64,000 nucleotides of DNA from Fulvivirga ulvae (GCF_021389975.1 NZ_CP089981.1:5791501-5855500), one strand, 5' to 3'; shown: positions 8,027-16,746, numbered from the stretch's first letter. Translations and numbers: made by a program. The notes: generated by a model from the letters alone, not told the origin.

Positions 8027-8685
8027 TTGAGTTTTTTGGTAATAAGTTTTTGAAATCGGTTTAAAGCAGCCACCACCGCATCTATATTTGCGGAGGCCAG
8101 TCTTTTATGCACAGCGGGCTGGGAGATTTTCAGCTTGGCAGAAAGCTCCTGTTGTGTGACCTCATCCTGAAGATAAAGGCAGGTTGCCTCTGCCATGGCC
8201 GAAGACCATCTCCCGATGATGGCATCCAAAAGTTTGCATACTACCTCCAGCTCATCATTGACGTCTTCCCAAGGTGTACGAATAGCTAATTCTGAACCTG
8301 CCTGCTTCATGGTATCCAGTAGCTGGCCTGAATACTGAAATGCTTCTCCGTCAGATTCCACCACTTTGTCTCCTTTATAACTCACTGCTCCTATGCCTAT
8401 GCTCATTCGGGCATCCGGGAGCGTCTGCAAAGGCTTTGCATCATGAGGATCAGTATAATTCCAGGCACGCAGCCTTGCCCTGATGAGTATAGCTGCCAAC
8501 AGGGCCTTTTCCGGATTTTCTATAATACCCTGAAAACTATCACCCCGGTAGATTTCCAAAGAACCGCGCCTTTTGAGTACTTTATGCTCTACAATGTAAA
8601 AAGACTCCTTAAGCACCTCATTTAATTGGGCACGTTCTTCTATTTTCTTTGACGCTATGATATCTCCGGTTAATACAGCTACCAT
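8023..8685 (-). CDS. SatD family protein with C-terminal HTH
   Basis: A 220-aa cytoplasmic protein. The N-terminus (VAVLTGDIIASKKIEERAQLNEVLK) and the segment LEIYRGDSFQGIIENPEKALLAAILIRARLR are typical of SatD, with a nucleotidyl-cyclase-like core arrangement (GDxxxS...GDSFQ). Residues 175-210 form a helix-turn-helix (TQQELSAKLKISQPAVHKRL). The family takes its name from the Streptococcus sat locus of secretion and acid tolerance; its activity is not established. It is the first gene of a two-gene operon with DUF3307, and an array of palindromes lies 40-156 bp upstream, likely the target of its own HTH. Confidence 0.85.
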   Translation of the reverse strand: MVAVLTGDIIASKKIEERAQLNEVLKESFYIVEHKVLKRRGSLEIYRGDSFQGIIENPEKALLAAILIRARLRAWNYTDPHDAKPLQTLPDARMSIGIGAVSYKGDKVVESDGEAFQYSGQLLDTMKQAGSELAIRTPWEDVNDELEVVCKLLDAIIGRWSSAMAEATCLYLQDEVTQQELSAKLKISQPAVHKRLASANIDAVVAALNRFQKLITKKLK

Positions 8686-8724
8686 CAGTATTAAAAGTTA
8701 TTAATCTAAAGATAGCATTTTATT

Positions 8725-8841
8725 ATAACTTCACAAGGTTATATATTAGAAATATAACCTCTGAAGGTTATTTATACTTTAACGAAGTTTTTTAATAACC
8801 CCTACAGGTTATAATCAATTGAAATAACTTTAAAAGGATAT
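8725..8841. promoter_or_regulatory. Array of four 18-bp palindromic repeats (putative SatD operator)
   Basis: Four copies of ATAACYTNNNAAGGTTAT lie upstream of satD, at 8725-8742, 8754-8771, 8795-8812 and 8824-8841. The first three have intact AACY/GGTTAT-type arms; the fourth has one mismatch in its right arm. Start-to-start spacings are 29, 41 and 29 nt. A degenerate copy may sit at 8774-8791 and a half-site near 8852. Position and symmetry suit binding of a dimeric HTH protein, most simply SatD itself. Confidence 0.75.
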
Positions 8842-8999
8842 TAATGATCAGAAATAACCATTAACCAATACTAGCCAAAATAAATGACTATTAATAATAG
8901 TCTTACGAAGACTTTCAGAAGCAACCATGCTGCTACATTGCTTATAAAAAACACACCCGACAACAGAATTGGCAGAAATCAGACTGCTTTTAAAACAAC

Positions 9000-9027
9000 A
9001 AAACCCATCCGGGGCCGGGTGGGTTTT
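9000..9027 (-). terminator. Rho-independent terminator after trxB
   Basis: A near-perfect GC-rich stem: AAAACCCATCCGG pairs with CCGGGTGGGTTTT, 22 nt beyond the trxB stop. On the minus strand the stem is followed by a T-rich stretch. Confidence 0.75.
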
Positions 9028-9049
9028 GTCTTCTGTTTTTTAAAATGGC

Positions 9050-10000
9050 CTATTCTGCCATTTCCATTTCTTTTGCCTGCAGAAATCTCTCAGCATCCAG
9101 AGCACCCATACAGCCAGTACCTGCTGCGGTCACAGCCTGCCTGTAGATTTTATCGGCGGCATCTCCGGTAGCAAAAACACCTTCTATATTTGTTTTTGAA
9201 GTTCCCGGTTGTACTTTAAGATACCCCACTTCGTCCATATCCAGCACACCTTTGAAAATATCAGTGTTAGGCTTATGACCAATGGCCACAAAAAAGCCCT
9301 GTACATCAAGCTCTCTGGTTTCTCCTGTTTGGTTATTTAGAACCCTAACTCCTGTTACTTCCTCGTCATTTCCAAGAACTTCTTCAGTCTCTGTGTTCCA
9401 AAGGATTTCAATATTTTTGGTATTTTTCACCCTATTTTGCATTATCTGGGACGCTCGTAGTTCATCTCTCCTGACCAGCAAATATACTTTAGGACAAAGG
9501 TTCGCCAGGTAAGTAGCCTCCTCAGCTGCTGTATCTCCACCACCTACTACGGCTACACTCTTACCTTTATAGAAGAATCCGTCACAAACCGCACAGGCAG
9601 AAACACCTTTATTATAATATTTTTCTTCAGAAGGCAGCCCCAGGTACTTTGCACTGGCACCGGTAGAGATAATCACGGCCTCAGCAATAATCTCATATTT
9701 ATCATCTATAGTCACCTTATGGGGATAACCTGAAAAATCAACCGCTGTAGCCATACCATAACGGATATCCGTACCGAATCTCTCTGCCTGTTTTTGAAAA
9801 TCCACCATCATCTGAGGTCCATTAATACCTTCCGGGTAACCCGGATAATTTTCCACATCATTGGTAGTGGTCAACTGGCCACCTGGCTGGCCACCTGTAA
9901 CCATAATTGGGTTCAAACCAGCTCTTGAAGCATAAATGGCAGCAGTATATCCGGCCGGACCGGATCCAATAATCAGTACTTTAGCTTTTTCTTGTGTCAT
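9050..10000 (-). CDS. trxB: Thioredoxin reductase
   Basis: A 316-aa NADPH-dependent flavoprotein that reduces thioredoxin. The FAD-binding motif is at residues 9-16 (IIGSGPAG) and the redox-active CAVC at 136-139 (SACAVCDGFFY). The NADPH site is VVGGGDTAAEEA and the C-terminal FAD motif is GVFATGDAAD. The length matches low-molecular-weight TrxB. I use the ATG at 10000 (MTQEKAKVLIIG); an upstream ATG at 10027 adds nine residues unlike the family. It lies downstream of the primary sigma gene but has its own terminator, and a terminator separates the two. Confidence 0.97.
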   Translation of the reverse strand: MTQEKAKVLIIGSGPAGYTAAIYASRAGLNPIMVTGGQPGGQLTTTNDVENYPGYPEGINGPQMMVDFQKQAERFGTDIRYGMATAVDFSGYPHKVTIDDKYEIIAEAVIISTGASAKYLGLPSEEKYYNKGVSACAVCDGFFYKGKSVAVVGGGDTAAEEATYLANLCPKVYLLVRRDELRASQIMQNRVKNTKNIEILWNTETEEVLGNDEEVTGVRVLNNQTGETRELDVQGFFVAIGHKPNTDIFKGVLDMDEVGYLKVQPGTSKTNIEGVFATGDAADKIYRQAVTAAGTGCMGALDAERFLQAKEMEMAE

Positions 10001-10097
10001 TATAATTAATTCGTTTTTTCCTGTCAACCTAACAAAAGTTATTCTTCCTAAGTTTTAATTCTTTCGAACCATCTCCTTGCCAACCCGGCGCAAAACT

Positions 10098-10130
10098 AAA
10101 AAAAATAGGTCCCACTGTTTATGAGACCTA
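10098..10130 (-). terminator. Rho-independent terminator after the sigma factor gene
   Basis: TAGGTC (10106-10111) pairs with GACCTA (10125-10130). On the minus strand the stem is followed by eight T (10098-10105). It separates rpoD from trxB. Confidence 0.8.
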
Positions 10131-10155
10131 ATTGATTTTGTTTATGTGGTCATAA

Positions 10156-11019
10156 CTATCCTAAATAAGGTTTCAATGCCTTACTCCTGGATGTATGCCT
10201 TAGTCTGCGTATTGCTTTTTCTTTTATCTGACGTACTCTCTCCCTTGTAAGGTTAAACTTCTCTCCTATTTCCTCAAGAGTCATAGAATGCTCTCCATTT
10301 AACCCGAAGTACAGCGAAATCACATCAGCCTCTCGCTGTGTTAATGTAGATAGTGCACGTTGAACCTCCCTTCTCAGCGAATCATTCATCAACTCCGAAT
10401 CCGGAGTTTCTTCCAGATCATTTTCAAGAACATCCAAAAGGCTGTTTTCTTCTCCCTGGACAAAAGGTGCATCCATAGACACGTGACGACCGGAAATTTT
10501 CATGGTATCCACCACTTCCGCAGTAGTTACTTCAAGCACTTCTGCCAACTCATCAGGCGATGGCTCTCTTTCGTACTTTTGCTCCAGTTCAGAAAACGTT
10601 TTAGATATCTTATTTAGAGAACCTACCCTATTAAGGGGTAATCGTACAATTCTTGATTGTTCGGCCAAAGCTTGCAGGATAGACTGTCTGATCCACCAAA
10701 CTGCATATGAAATAAACTTGAAACCACGTGTTTCGTCAAATCGCTGAGCAGCTTTTATCAAACCCAGATTACCCTCATTGATCAAATCGCCCAACGACAA
10801 TCCCTGATTCTGATACTGTTTGGCAACAGATACTACGAAACGCAGGTTTGCTTTGGTCAGTTTTTCAAGTGCTAATTGATCTCCTTCTCTTATCCGCTGA
10901 GCCAGCTCTACTTCTTCATCTGGTGTTAATAAATCGACTTTACCTATTTCCTGCAGATATTTATCGAGCGACTGACTCTCTCTGTTCGTGATCTGCTTGC
11001 TAATCTTAAGCTGTCTCAT
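10156..11019 (-). CDS. rpoD: Primary sigma factor (sigma-70, short Bacteroidota type)
   Basis: A 287-aa RNA polymerase sigma factor. Region 1.2 starts near residue 15 (SLDKYLQEIGKVDLLTPDEEVELAQRI), region 2 includes NLRFVVSVAKQYQNQGL, DLINEGNLGLIKAAQRFD and GFKFISYAVWWIRQSI, and region 3 follows. Region 4 (SLYFGLNGEHSMTLEEIGEKFNLTRERVRQIKEKAIRRLRH) holds the -35-binding HTH. The absence of region 1.1 and the short length are normal for Bacteroidota, whose housekeeping sigma reads TTTG/TAnnTTTG promoters. It lies between pnp and trxB and is bounded by hairpins on both sides. Confidence 0.97.
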   Translation of the reverse strand: MRQLKISKQITNRESQSLDKYLQEIGKVDLLTPDEEVELAQRIREGDQLALEKLTKANLRFVVSVAKQYQNQGLSLGDLINEGNLGLIKAAQRFDETRGFKFISYAVWWIRQSILQALAEQSRIVRLPLNRVGSLNKISKTFSELEQKYEREPSPDELAEVLEVTTAEVVDTMKISGRHVSMDAPFVQGEENSLLDVLENDLEETPDSELMNDSLRREVQRALSTLTQREADVISLYFGLNGEHSMTLEEIGEKFNLTRERVRQIKEKAIRRLRHTSRSKALKPYLG

Positions 11020-11097
11020 TCAAGTTATTTATAAATTTCACTATCGACCATTACGCAAACACCAATTTTATAAAATTTAGTTCCAAATGACAAAAGT

Positions 11098-11122
11098 CAG
11101 AGCAGAATTAATTACTGCTCTG
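11098..11122 (-). terminator. Hairpin overlapping the pnp stop
   Basis: CAGAGCAG (11098-11105) and CTGCTCTG (11115-11122) form a perfect 8-bp stem with a 9-nt loop that includes the stop codon. On the minus strand it is followed by ACTTTTG, a weak U-tract. Confidence 0.5.
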
Positions 11123-13243
11123 CTCCTTTTTTTCAGGTTTCGGTAACAGTACTTTTCTAGATAGTCTAAATTTACCCGTTTTCTTGTCAATTTCAACTAA
11201 TTTCACCTTTACTTCCTCTCCTACTTCGAGAATACCTTCCATATTCTCCACTCTTTCCCATTTAATTTCGGAGATATGTAACAGGCCATCTTTGCCAGGC
11301 ATAAACTCGATGAAAGCACCGAAAGGCATGATTGACTTAACTTTACCATCATAAACCTGCCCTACTTCAGGTACGGCTACGATAGCTTTTATTCTCTTCA
11401 ATGCCTCGTTCATTGAATTTTTATCAACAGCAAATACGCTTACTACGCCTTTGTTATCAACTTCCTCGATTACGATCGTAGCACCGGTCTCTTTCTGTAT
11501 CTCCTGGATTACCTTTCCTCCAGGCCCGATAACTGCTCCGATCATTTCTCTTTCGATAGTGAGCACTTCTGAACGAGGTGCACTAGGCTTAAGATCCGGA
11601 TTAGGCTGAGCGATGGTTTTCTTCATTTCGTTGAGAATATGAAGTCTGCCTTCTTTAGCCTGCTCCAAAGCCTGCTTTAAAACGTCATAAGAAAGGCCAT
11701 CTACTTTAATATCCATTTGAGTAGCCGTAATACCTTTCTCTGTACCTGTAACCTTAAAGTCCATATCTCCGAGGTGATCCTCATCGCCCAGGATATCTGA
11801 AAGTATGGCAAATTTACCAGATTTACTATCTGAGATCATACCCATGGCAATACCTGATACAGGTGCCGAAATCTGAATACCGGCATCCATCAGTGCCAGT
11901 GAGCCTGCACATACCGTAGCCATTGAAGATGACCCGTTGGACTCAAGGATATCAGAAACCACACGAATGGTATAAGGATTTTCAGTTGGCAACACTTCTT
12001 TAAGTGCTCTCCACGCAAGGTTACCGTGGCCTACTTCTCGTCTGCCCGGACCTCTGTTAGGTCTTACTTCACCCGTTGAAAAAGCGGGAAAGTTATAATG
12101 AAGCATAAATTTGTTAGACCCCTCGAACATAGCGCCGTCGATCATCTGCTCATCCATTTTTGTGCCCAGAGTAACAGTGGTGAGCGATTGGGTCTCACCT
12201 CTGGTAAATACAGCAGATCCGTGGGTAGATGGCAGATAGTTAACCTCAGACCATATAGGTCTTACTTCGTTAAGCTTCCTTCCGTCAAGTCGTTGTTTCT
12301 CGTCTAATACCAGGTTTCGGCTTGCTTCTTTTTGTATAGACTTGAAATATCTTGCAAACATGAACTCATCAAGTTCATACTCTTCCGGCAGGCTTTCGAG
12401 AAAGTCTTCCTTCAGTTTTTTGAATCCTTCAGAGCGTTCGTGTTTAGAGCCTTGTCCTTTAGCTAATGCATAAGCTTTATCATAAAGCTCCGCCTGCATT
12501 TTTGCTTTCAGCTCTTCGTCGTTATTTTCGTGGCTGTATTCCCTCTTTTCAGTCTTTCCGGCTTCTTCCATAAGCTCAAGCTGAGCCTGGCACTGTACCT
12601 TTATAGCCTCATGAGCTACTTTAATAGCCTCAAGCATGTCATCCTCAGAAACCTCCTTCATCTCACCTTCCACCATAAGAATGTTATCCATGGTAGCAGC
12701 TACGATCAGGTCAAGATCAGCTTCCTTGTTTTGCGACAAAGTAGGGTTAACGATGTACTCTCCGTTTATTCTTGAAACCCTGACTTCGGAAATTGGTCCG
12801 TTGAAAGGAATATCGGAAACAGCAAGGGCAGCTGATGCGGCAAGGGCAGCGAGAGCATCGGGTAATGCTTCTTCATCCCCTGAAATAAGTGAGATAGCAA
12901 TTTGCGTTTCAGCGTGATAATCATCGTTGAACATCGGACGAATGGCCCTGTCAACTAATCTGCTGATCAAAATTTCGTAATCAGAAAGGCGGCCTTCCCT
13001 TTTCAGAAAACCACCTGGTATTTTCCCAGATGAAGCGAATTTCTCCTGATAATCTACCGACAAAGGCAGAAAATCAACTCCTTCTTTAACTTCAGTACTT
13101 GATACTACAGTGGCTAGCAGCATGGTGTTACCCATTCTGACTACTACAGAACCGTCGGCTTGTTTGGCCAGTTTACCGGTTTCTATAGTGATGGTTCTCC
13201 CATCAGGTAAATTTATAGTTTTGTTAATAACGTTAAGTTGCAT
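11108..13243 (-). CDS. pnp: Polyribonucleotide nucleotidyltransferase (PNPase)
   Basis: A 711-aa phosphorolytic 3'-5' exoribonuclease of the RNA degradosome. The order is: first RNase PH domain (residues 1-150; FASSGKIPGGFLKREGR), all-alpha linker, second RNase PH domain (about 320-540; RGETQSLTTVTLGT, GRREVGHGNLAWRAL, ILGDEDHLGDMDFKVTGT), KH domain (about 560-615; IGAVIGPGGKVIQEIQKETGA), and S1 domain (about 625-700; GQVYDGKVKSIMPFGAFIEFMPGKDGLLHISEI). The length is standard. It sits directly after rpsO, the widespread rpsO-pnp order in bacteria. Confidence 0.98.
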   Translation of the reverse strand: MQLNVINKTINLPDGRTITIETGKLAKQADGSVVVRMGNTMLLATVVSSTEVKEGVDFLPLSVDYQEKFASSGKIPGGFLKREGRLSDYEILISRLVDRAIRPMFNDDYHAETQIAISLISGDEEALPDALAALAASAALAVSDIPFNGPISEVRVSRINGEYIVNPTLSQNKEADLDLIVAATMDNILMVEGEMKEVSEDDMLEAIKVAHEAIKVQCQAQLELMEEAGKTEKREYSHENNDEELKAKMQAELYDKAYALAKGQGSKHERSEGFKKLKEDFLESLPEEYELDEFMFARYFKSIQKEASRNLVLDEKQRLDGRKLNEVRPIWSEVNYLPSTHGSAVFTRGETQSLTTVTLGTKMDEQMIDGAMFEGSNKFMLHYNFPAFSTGEVRPNRGPGRREVGHGNLAWRALKEVLPTENPYTIRVVSDILESNGSSSMATVCAGSLALMDAGIQISAPVSGIAMGMISDSKSGKFAILSDILGDEDHLGDMDFKVTGTEKGITATQMDIKVDGLSYDVLKQALEQAKEGRLHILNEMKKTIAQPNPDLKPSAPRSEVLTIEREMIGAVIGPGGKVIQEIQKETGATIVIEEVDNKGVVSVFAVDKNSMNEALKRIKAIVAVPEVGQVYDGKVKSIMPFGAFIEFMPGKDGLLHISEIKWERVENMEGILEVGEEVKVKLVEIDKKTGKFRLSRKVLLPKPEKKEQSSN

Positions 13244-13320
13244 ATTATCTTTTTGTTTATAAAATATTGGTTAGGTGGGATCGCTTGTTAAAGGAAAAAC
13301 ACCTTCCGGGATAAAGGCAG

Positions 13321-13346
13321 AAAAGGGAATCCGAGGATTCCCTTTT
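13321..13346 (-). terminator. Rho-independent terminator after rpsO
   Basis: AAAAGGGAATCC (13321-13332) pairs with GGATTCCCTTTT (13335-13346), just beyond the rpsO stop, with A/T-rich sequence around it. It may attenuate read-through into pnp. Confidence 0.75.
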
Positions 13347-13350
13347 ATAT

Positions 13351-13626
13351 TTATTTTCTTAAATTCAATTCTGCGAGAATTGCCCTATATCTTTCGATAT
13401 CAGTTTTGTGCAAGAAGTTCAATAGTTTTCTCCTCTTACCCACAAGCTTCAATAAGCCTTGCTGAGTGGAGTAGTCCTTCTTGTTTTTCTTCATATGTTC
13501 GGTAAGATGATTGATCCTGTAGGTAAAAAGTGCAATTTGAGACTCAGGAGAACCTGTATCTGCCTTTGACTTTAACCGACCATGATTCTCGAACAACTCT
13601 TGTTTCTTCTCTGTTGGTAAATACAT
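13351..13626 (-). CDS. rpsO: 30S ribosomal protein S15
   Basis: A 91-aa S15, a primary 16S rRNA-binding protein of the 30S platform. The family core is clear: DTGSPESQIALFTYRINHLTEHMKKNKKD, then QQGLLKLVGKRRKLLNFLHKTD and RYRAILAELNLRK. The length is typical (89-91 aa). It lies upstream of pnp on the same strand; in many bacteria the two are co-transcribed with processing between them, and the terminator at 13321-13346 suggests partial uncoupling. Confidence 0.98.
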   Translation of the reverse strand: MYLPTEKKQELFENHGRLKSKADTGSPESQIALFTYRINHLTEHMKKNKKDYSTQQGLLKLVGKRRKLLNFLHKTDIERYRAILAELNLRK

Positions 13627-13700
13627 GCTTAGTTAAAATTTGTTAGTGTAATAATTAAATAAAGCGCAAAGGTATCAAGCCACTACGTAATTACCAAATA

Positions 13701-15701
13701 TTACTGACCATCTCCCTTTGTTTTTTTTCGTCTGCCAAACCACGTTTTGAACTTATCAATCATCACGCTATAAAAATCTGATTCAAACAGTCTGGCGTCG
13801 TTCCTGGCCTGTCTCAAGAAAATAAGCCCTATAGGCAATAACAGTGCATTGGCAGCCCACATTCCAACAAAAGGCTCTATCATATCCTGCTTGGCCCACT
13901 TCTCTCCCATCATGCTGATTACATAGAAAATAATAAAGAAAATGATAGAGACCAGCACAGGAATACCCAATCCTCCCCTTTTAATAATAGCGCCAAGCGG
14001 GGCGCCTATCAGAAACATGATAATACACGCCAGCGAATTGGAAAGTATTTTATGCCATTGCACATCAAACGTATCCTGCTCATAGATAAGGCGCTCTATA
14101 CGTTGATTACTGGTTTGCAGCTTGCTTTTGGTCTGCCTCACCATATTTAAAGCGCTCTGAAGCTCCCGCTCCTTATCCTTATCATCATCCCTGGTCATCA
14201 GTTCGTGAACGATATCCGCCTTAGTTTTTACTTTTACGGTATCTTTTTTCGTTTCGGACTGTCCGTCTTTCTCAACCGGCCCCGATTCCAAACCGCTCTC
14301 CGACAGCCTGATGCTTTCCGGGTCAATTTCTATTGTTTTTTTATCAATCGCGGCTTTCTCATTAAGTTTATCCCGGTCGCTAAGCATGCGCTTCTTAAGC
14401 CGCTCCTGGGTTTCGGCATTGGAGATGGCCTCCTGAATGTTTTTTGGCTTGGGGCCCGATTTATCATCTGCTTTATCGTTCTTCCCTACCACTATTTTTT
14501 TTGGTTTTACCGCCGGTTTAGGTATCTGTTTCTTATCCGCGCCTTTAGCTTTAGGCTTTGGCTTGTCATCTGTCTTCCCCGAAACAAGCCTGTCCTGATG
14601 GGCTTTTATTTCTTTCTGATCTGTTGTAACCGGCTTGTCTTGTTTTTTCTCTTTCTTTTCTGCGTAGGCTGTTGCCTGCTGTATACTGTCTTCCTTTGCT
14701 TTTTTCACCAGTTCCAAGCGTTCTTTAGCGATGTTCAGGCTGTCATTATAGTGCTTAAATTCTTTCAATTCCCGGGGCATCTGTATACTATCCTCACGCA
14801 GGTGATAATAAAATGCATAAGGCACCTCTGCATATATCTGCAACCTCTTCTCCATAATATCATGCCCAACGGAGTCTACATCATGCTTAAGCTGGGAAAG
14901 GTTGCGCATGATCCTGTTTCCCTTAAAAAGATCCTTGTCTGTTCGGTCAAGTCCAAAAGATGACAGGTCAAGCACAAACTCACTCTTGGCAAACTGGGCG
15001 CGTCTGAAGGTCTCTTTTTTATTGGTGGTTGATTTGGAAGTGCCTGAGCCCTCCTCGTAGGAGTGACCACGGAAAAGCACCAGTTTCAGATACCGGTCAT
15101 TATTTATAGTGTACATGGCTCCGGAATCTGCCAGTGTTACGTTTTTATTACCGTTCTGATTGCGATGATCGTAAATGATGACATCTTCTATAGTATGCCC
15201 GTCATCATGTTTTTTATTGACTTTAATGCTGAAATCAGGAATACCATTGTAGAAAGTACCTTCCTTAAGGTCCAGGGCAGGCTTTTTCTGTTTGATATCA
15301 TAGAGCAGACTGTAGGCCTCAAGGGCAGCCTTGGGCACAAAATAGTTGTTGGAGTAATATGCCAGTACTGTTAGTCCTATTACAAAAACAAAGATTGGAA
15401 GAAGCGCTCGGAGCAACGAGATACCGGCACTTTTAATAGCGGTAAGTTCAAAATGTTCACCCAGGTTCCCGAATGTCATCAGGGAAGATAGCAATACTGC
15501 CAAGGGTATGGCGATGGGGGTCATAAAAACCGCAAAATAGAAAAATAGCTGCGCGAGCACGTCCCATCCGAGATCTTTCCCAACGATGTCATCAAAGTAC
15601 TTAAGCATATGCTGCGTAAGCAATATAAACACCACTACGAGGAACGTAAGGAAAAACGGGCCTAAAAAGGAGGATAAAATTAATTTGTCAATCTTCTTCA
15701 T
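13701..15701 (-). CDS. LptF/LptG family LPS-export permease with large charged insertion
   Basis: A 666-aa inner-membrane permease of the YjgP/YjgQ family, part of the LptB2FG ABC transporter that extracts LPS for transport to the outer membrane. TM helices lie at about 12-33, 48-75 and 95-115 (LILSSFLGPFFLTFLVVV, IPLAVLLSSLMTFGNLGEHFELTAIKSAGIS) and three more at the C-terminus (about 555-640; IIMFLIGAPLGAIIKRGGLGIPVLVSIIFFIIFYV). Between the beta-jellyroll part and the last helices sits a Lys/Asp/Glu-rich segment of some 250 residues (about 290-540) absent from the usual 360-390-aa proteins. The ATG at 15701 follows a GTG at 15704. It may serve as both LptF and LptG or pair with one elsewhere. 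Confidence 0.9.
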   Translation of the reverse strand: MKKIDKLILSSFLGPFFLTFLVVVFILLTQHMLKYFDDIVGKDLGWDVLAQLFFYFAVFMTPIAIPLAVLLSSLMTFGNLGEHFELTAIKSAGISLLRALLPIFVFVIGLTVLAYYSNNYFVPKAALEAYSLLYDIKQKKPALDLKEGTFYNGIPDFSIKVNKKHDDGHTIEDVIIYDHRNQNGNKNVTLADSGAMYTINNDRYLKLVLFRGHSYEEGSGTSKSTTNKKETFRRAQFAKSEFVLDLSSFGLDRTDKDLFKGNRIMRNLSQLKHDVDSVGHDIMEKRLQIYAEVPYAFYYHLREDSIQMPRELKEFKHYNDSLNIAKERLELVKKAKEDSIQQATAYAEKKEKKQDKPVTTDQKEIKAHQDRLVSGKTDDKPKPKAKGADKKQIPKPAVKPKKIVVGKNDKADDKSGPKPKNIQEAISNAETQERLKKRMLSDRDKLNEKAAIDKKTIEIDPESIRLSESGLESGPVEKDGQSETKKDTVKVKTKADIVHELMTRDDDKDKERELQSALNMVRQTKSKLQTSNQRIERLIYEQDTFDVQWHKILSNSLACIIMFLIGAPLGAIIKRGGLGIPVLVSIIFFIIFYVISMMGEKWAKQDMIEPFVGMWAANALLLPIGLIFLRQARNDARLFESDFYSVMIDKFKTWFGRRKKTKGDGQ

Positions 15702-15756
15702 CACACTACGCGCATCAAAAAAGAAGCCAAAAATACGGAATACTGATCAGAATAAT

Positions 15757-16152
15757 TTAACCTCCCACGGTTTCTTTTAAATTATCAATCAGACTATGCC
15801 AAAGATCGTAAAGTTCTTCGTTATCATCCATGTCGGAATAATCAGTAATCCTGATAAAAACACTTTGTGTTAGCTCGTTCATTTCTAACCTTAACTCAAA
15901 GTAAGCGGGGTCATCGCTTTCATCGTCAGTCTCCGGCAGGAATTCAAATTTAACATAGTGGTTTGTACGGTGAGATACCATGCGGGCTCTATGATCCTCT
16001 TCATCCCAAATAAAATTATAGACTTTGTCCTCATCAACCGTTACATCATCAGCCAACCATTGTGCGAGGCCACTGGCAGTACTCAAATAGGGATATAACA
16101 TCTTTGTTGACGCATTGATTTCAAAGTCCGTTGTAAACAAATGCCTACTCAT
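15757..16152 (-). CDS. START-like domain protein
   Basis: A 131-aa cytoplasmic protein of the START/AHSA1-like fold found in most Bacteroidota next to an LptF/LptG gene. The N-terminus (FTTDFEINASTKMLYPYLSTASGLAQWLADDV) resembles the first strand and helix of SRPBCC proteins; an acidic stretch (ETDDESDDPAYFELRLEMNELTQSVFIRITDYSD) and the C-terminal amphipathic helix (YDLWHSLIDNLKETVGG) complete the fold. A hydrophobic ligand or envelope-related role is inferred from fold and neighbour only. It ends 55 nt before the permease start and probably heads that operon. Confidence 0.85.
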   Translation of the reverse strand: MSRHLFTTDFEINASTKMLYPYLSTASGLAQWLADDVTVDEDKVYNFIWDEEDHRARMVSHRTNHYVKFEFLPETDDESDDPAYFELRLEMNELTQSVFIRITDYSDMDDNEELYDLWHSLIDNLKETVGG

Positions 16153-16345
16153 ATACAGCGCTTTAAGATTGTTTTAAGATATGCCATTTTTATCAGATGA
16201 CCAATTTAAATAAAAAATTAAAAAGTTCTTGGTAATTAAAAATCATTATTAGTAAGTTTGCGCTCCATTTGAGAGGCAGTTAAACGATTTATTTTCTCAG
16301 TATATAGAAACCGGGAAGCTAAAATTTAAACTGACGATTGCACAA

Positions 16346-16419
16346 GGCGAGGTAGCTCAGTTGGTTAGAGCGCAGGATTCATAACCCTGAGGTCACGGGT
16401 TCAACTCCCGTTCTCGCTA
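16346..16419 (+). tRNA. tRNA-Met (anticodon CAT)
   Basis: A full cloverleaf: acceptor GGCGAGG pairs with TCTCGCT (with G-U at both ends), D-arm GCTC/GAGC, anticodon loop TTCATAA with CAT at 16380-16382, T-arm ACGGG-TTCAACT-CCCGT, discriminator A. CCA is not encoded. The last pair of the anticodon stem (A-C) is mismatched. An elongator Met tRNA is most likely; an Ile tRNA with lysidine at C34 cannot be excluded. It marks the left boundary of the accessory blocks. Confidence 0.95.
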
Positions 16420-16426
16420 CTATTCA

Positions 16427-16453
16427 AAAGCCGATCAATTTGATCGGCTTTTT
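16427..16453 (+). terminator. Terminator after tRNA-Met
   Basis: AAAGCCGATCAA pairs with TTGATCGGCTTT followed by T residues, right after the tRNA 3' end. Confidence 0.85.
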
Positions 16454-16506
16454 GCATTTATAGGGTCAAGACTGAAAGTGCGACGGAAAAGTGGCCGATT
16501 TGCTAA

Positions 16507-16746
16507 CTGCCTTTACCAATTGCCTTTTACAGGATCCAGCCGAATTTCTTGGGAGACACTAACTTTTCACCTCTTTGTCGACAAGATGGCCAAGTATTCA
16601 CCAACTTTAATAGTGAATGTGAGAAAGCAATTAAGTGGTCAGAAGAGATGGTTTCAGAATGGCTTAAAACAGGAATGTTTGAAGATGATGAAGACAAGGA
16701 TAACAAGGTCAATCAGTTAGTTTCTGAGCTATCACTCTCCCAATAA
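16507..16746 (+). pseudogene. Possible gene remnant next to the tRNA
   Basis: An 80-codon open frame without a good start (CTG/TTG only). The end of its translation looks protein-like (ECEKAIKWSEEMVSEWLKTGMFEDDEDKD), but the family is not recognised. It overlaps the convergent response-regulator gene by 15 nt. It could be the 3' stub of a gene cut during insertion at the tRNA, or chance. Confidence 0.25.

Noticed and set aside
14205..14963. 252-codon frame opposite the LptF/G gene
   Set aside because: It is antisense to the charged insertion (Lys/Glu codons read as Phe/Leu/Ile), a typical shadow of a repetitive coding region.
16241..16346. Extra copy of the AAAAAGTTC repeat before the intact tRNA (AAAAAGTTCTTGG)
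   Set aside because: Only nine bases match the 14-mer, which is expected by chance in AT-rich sequence.
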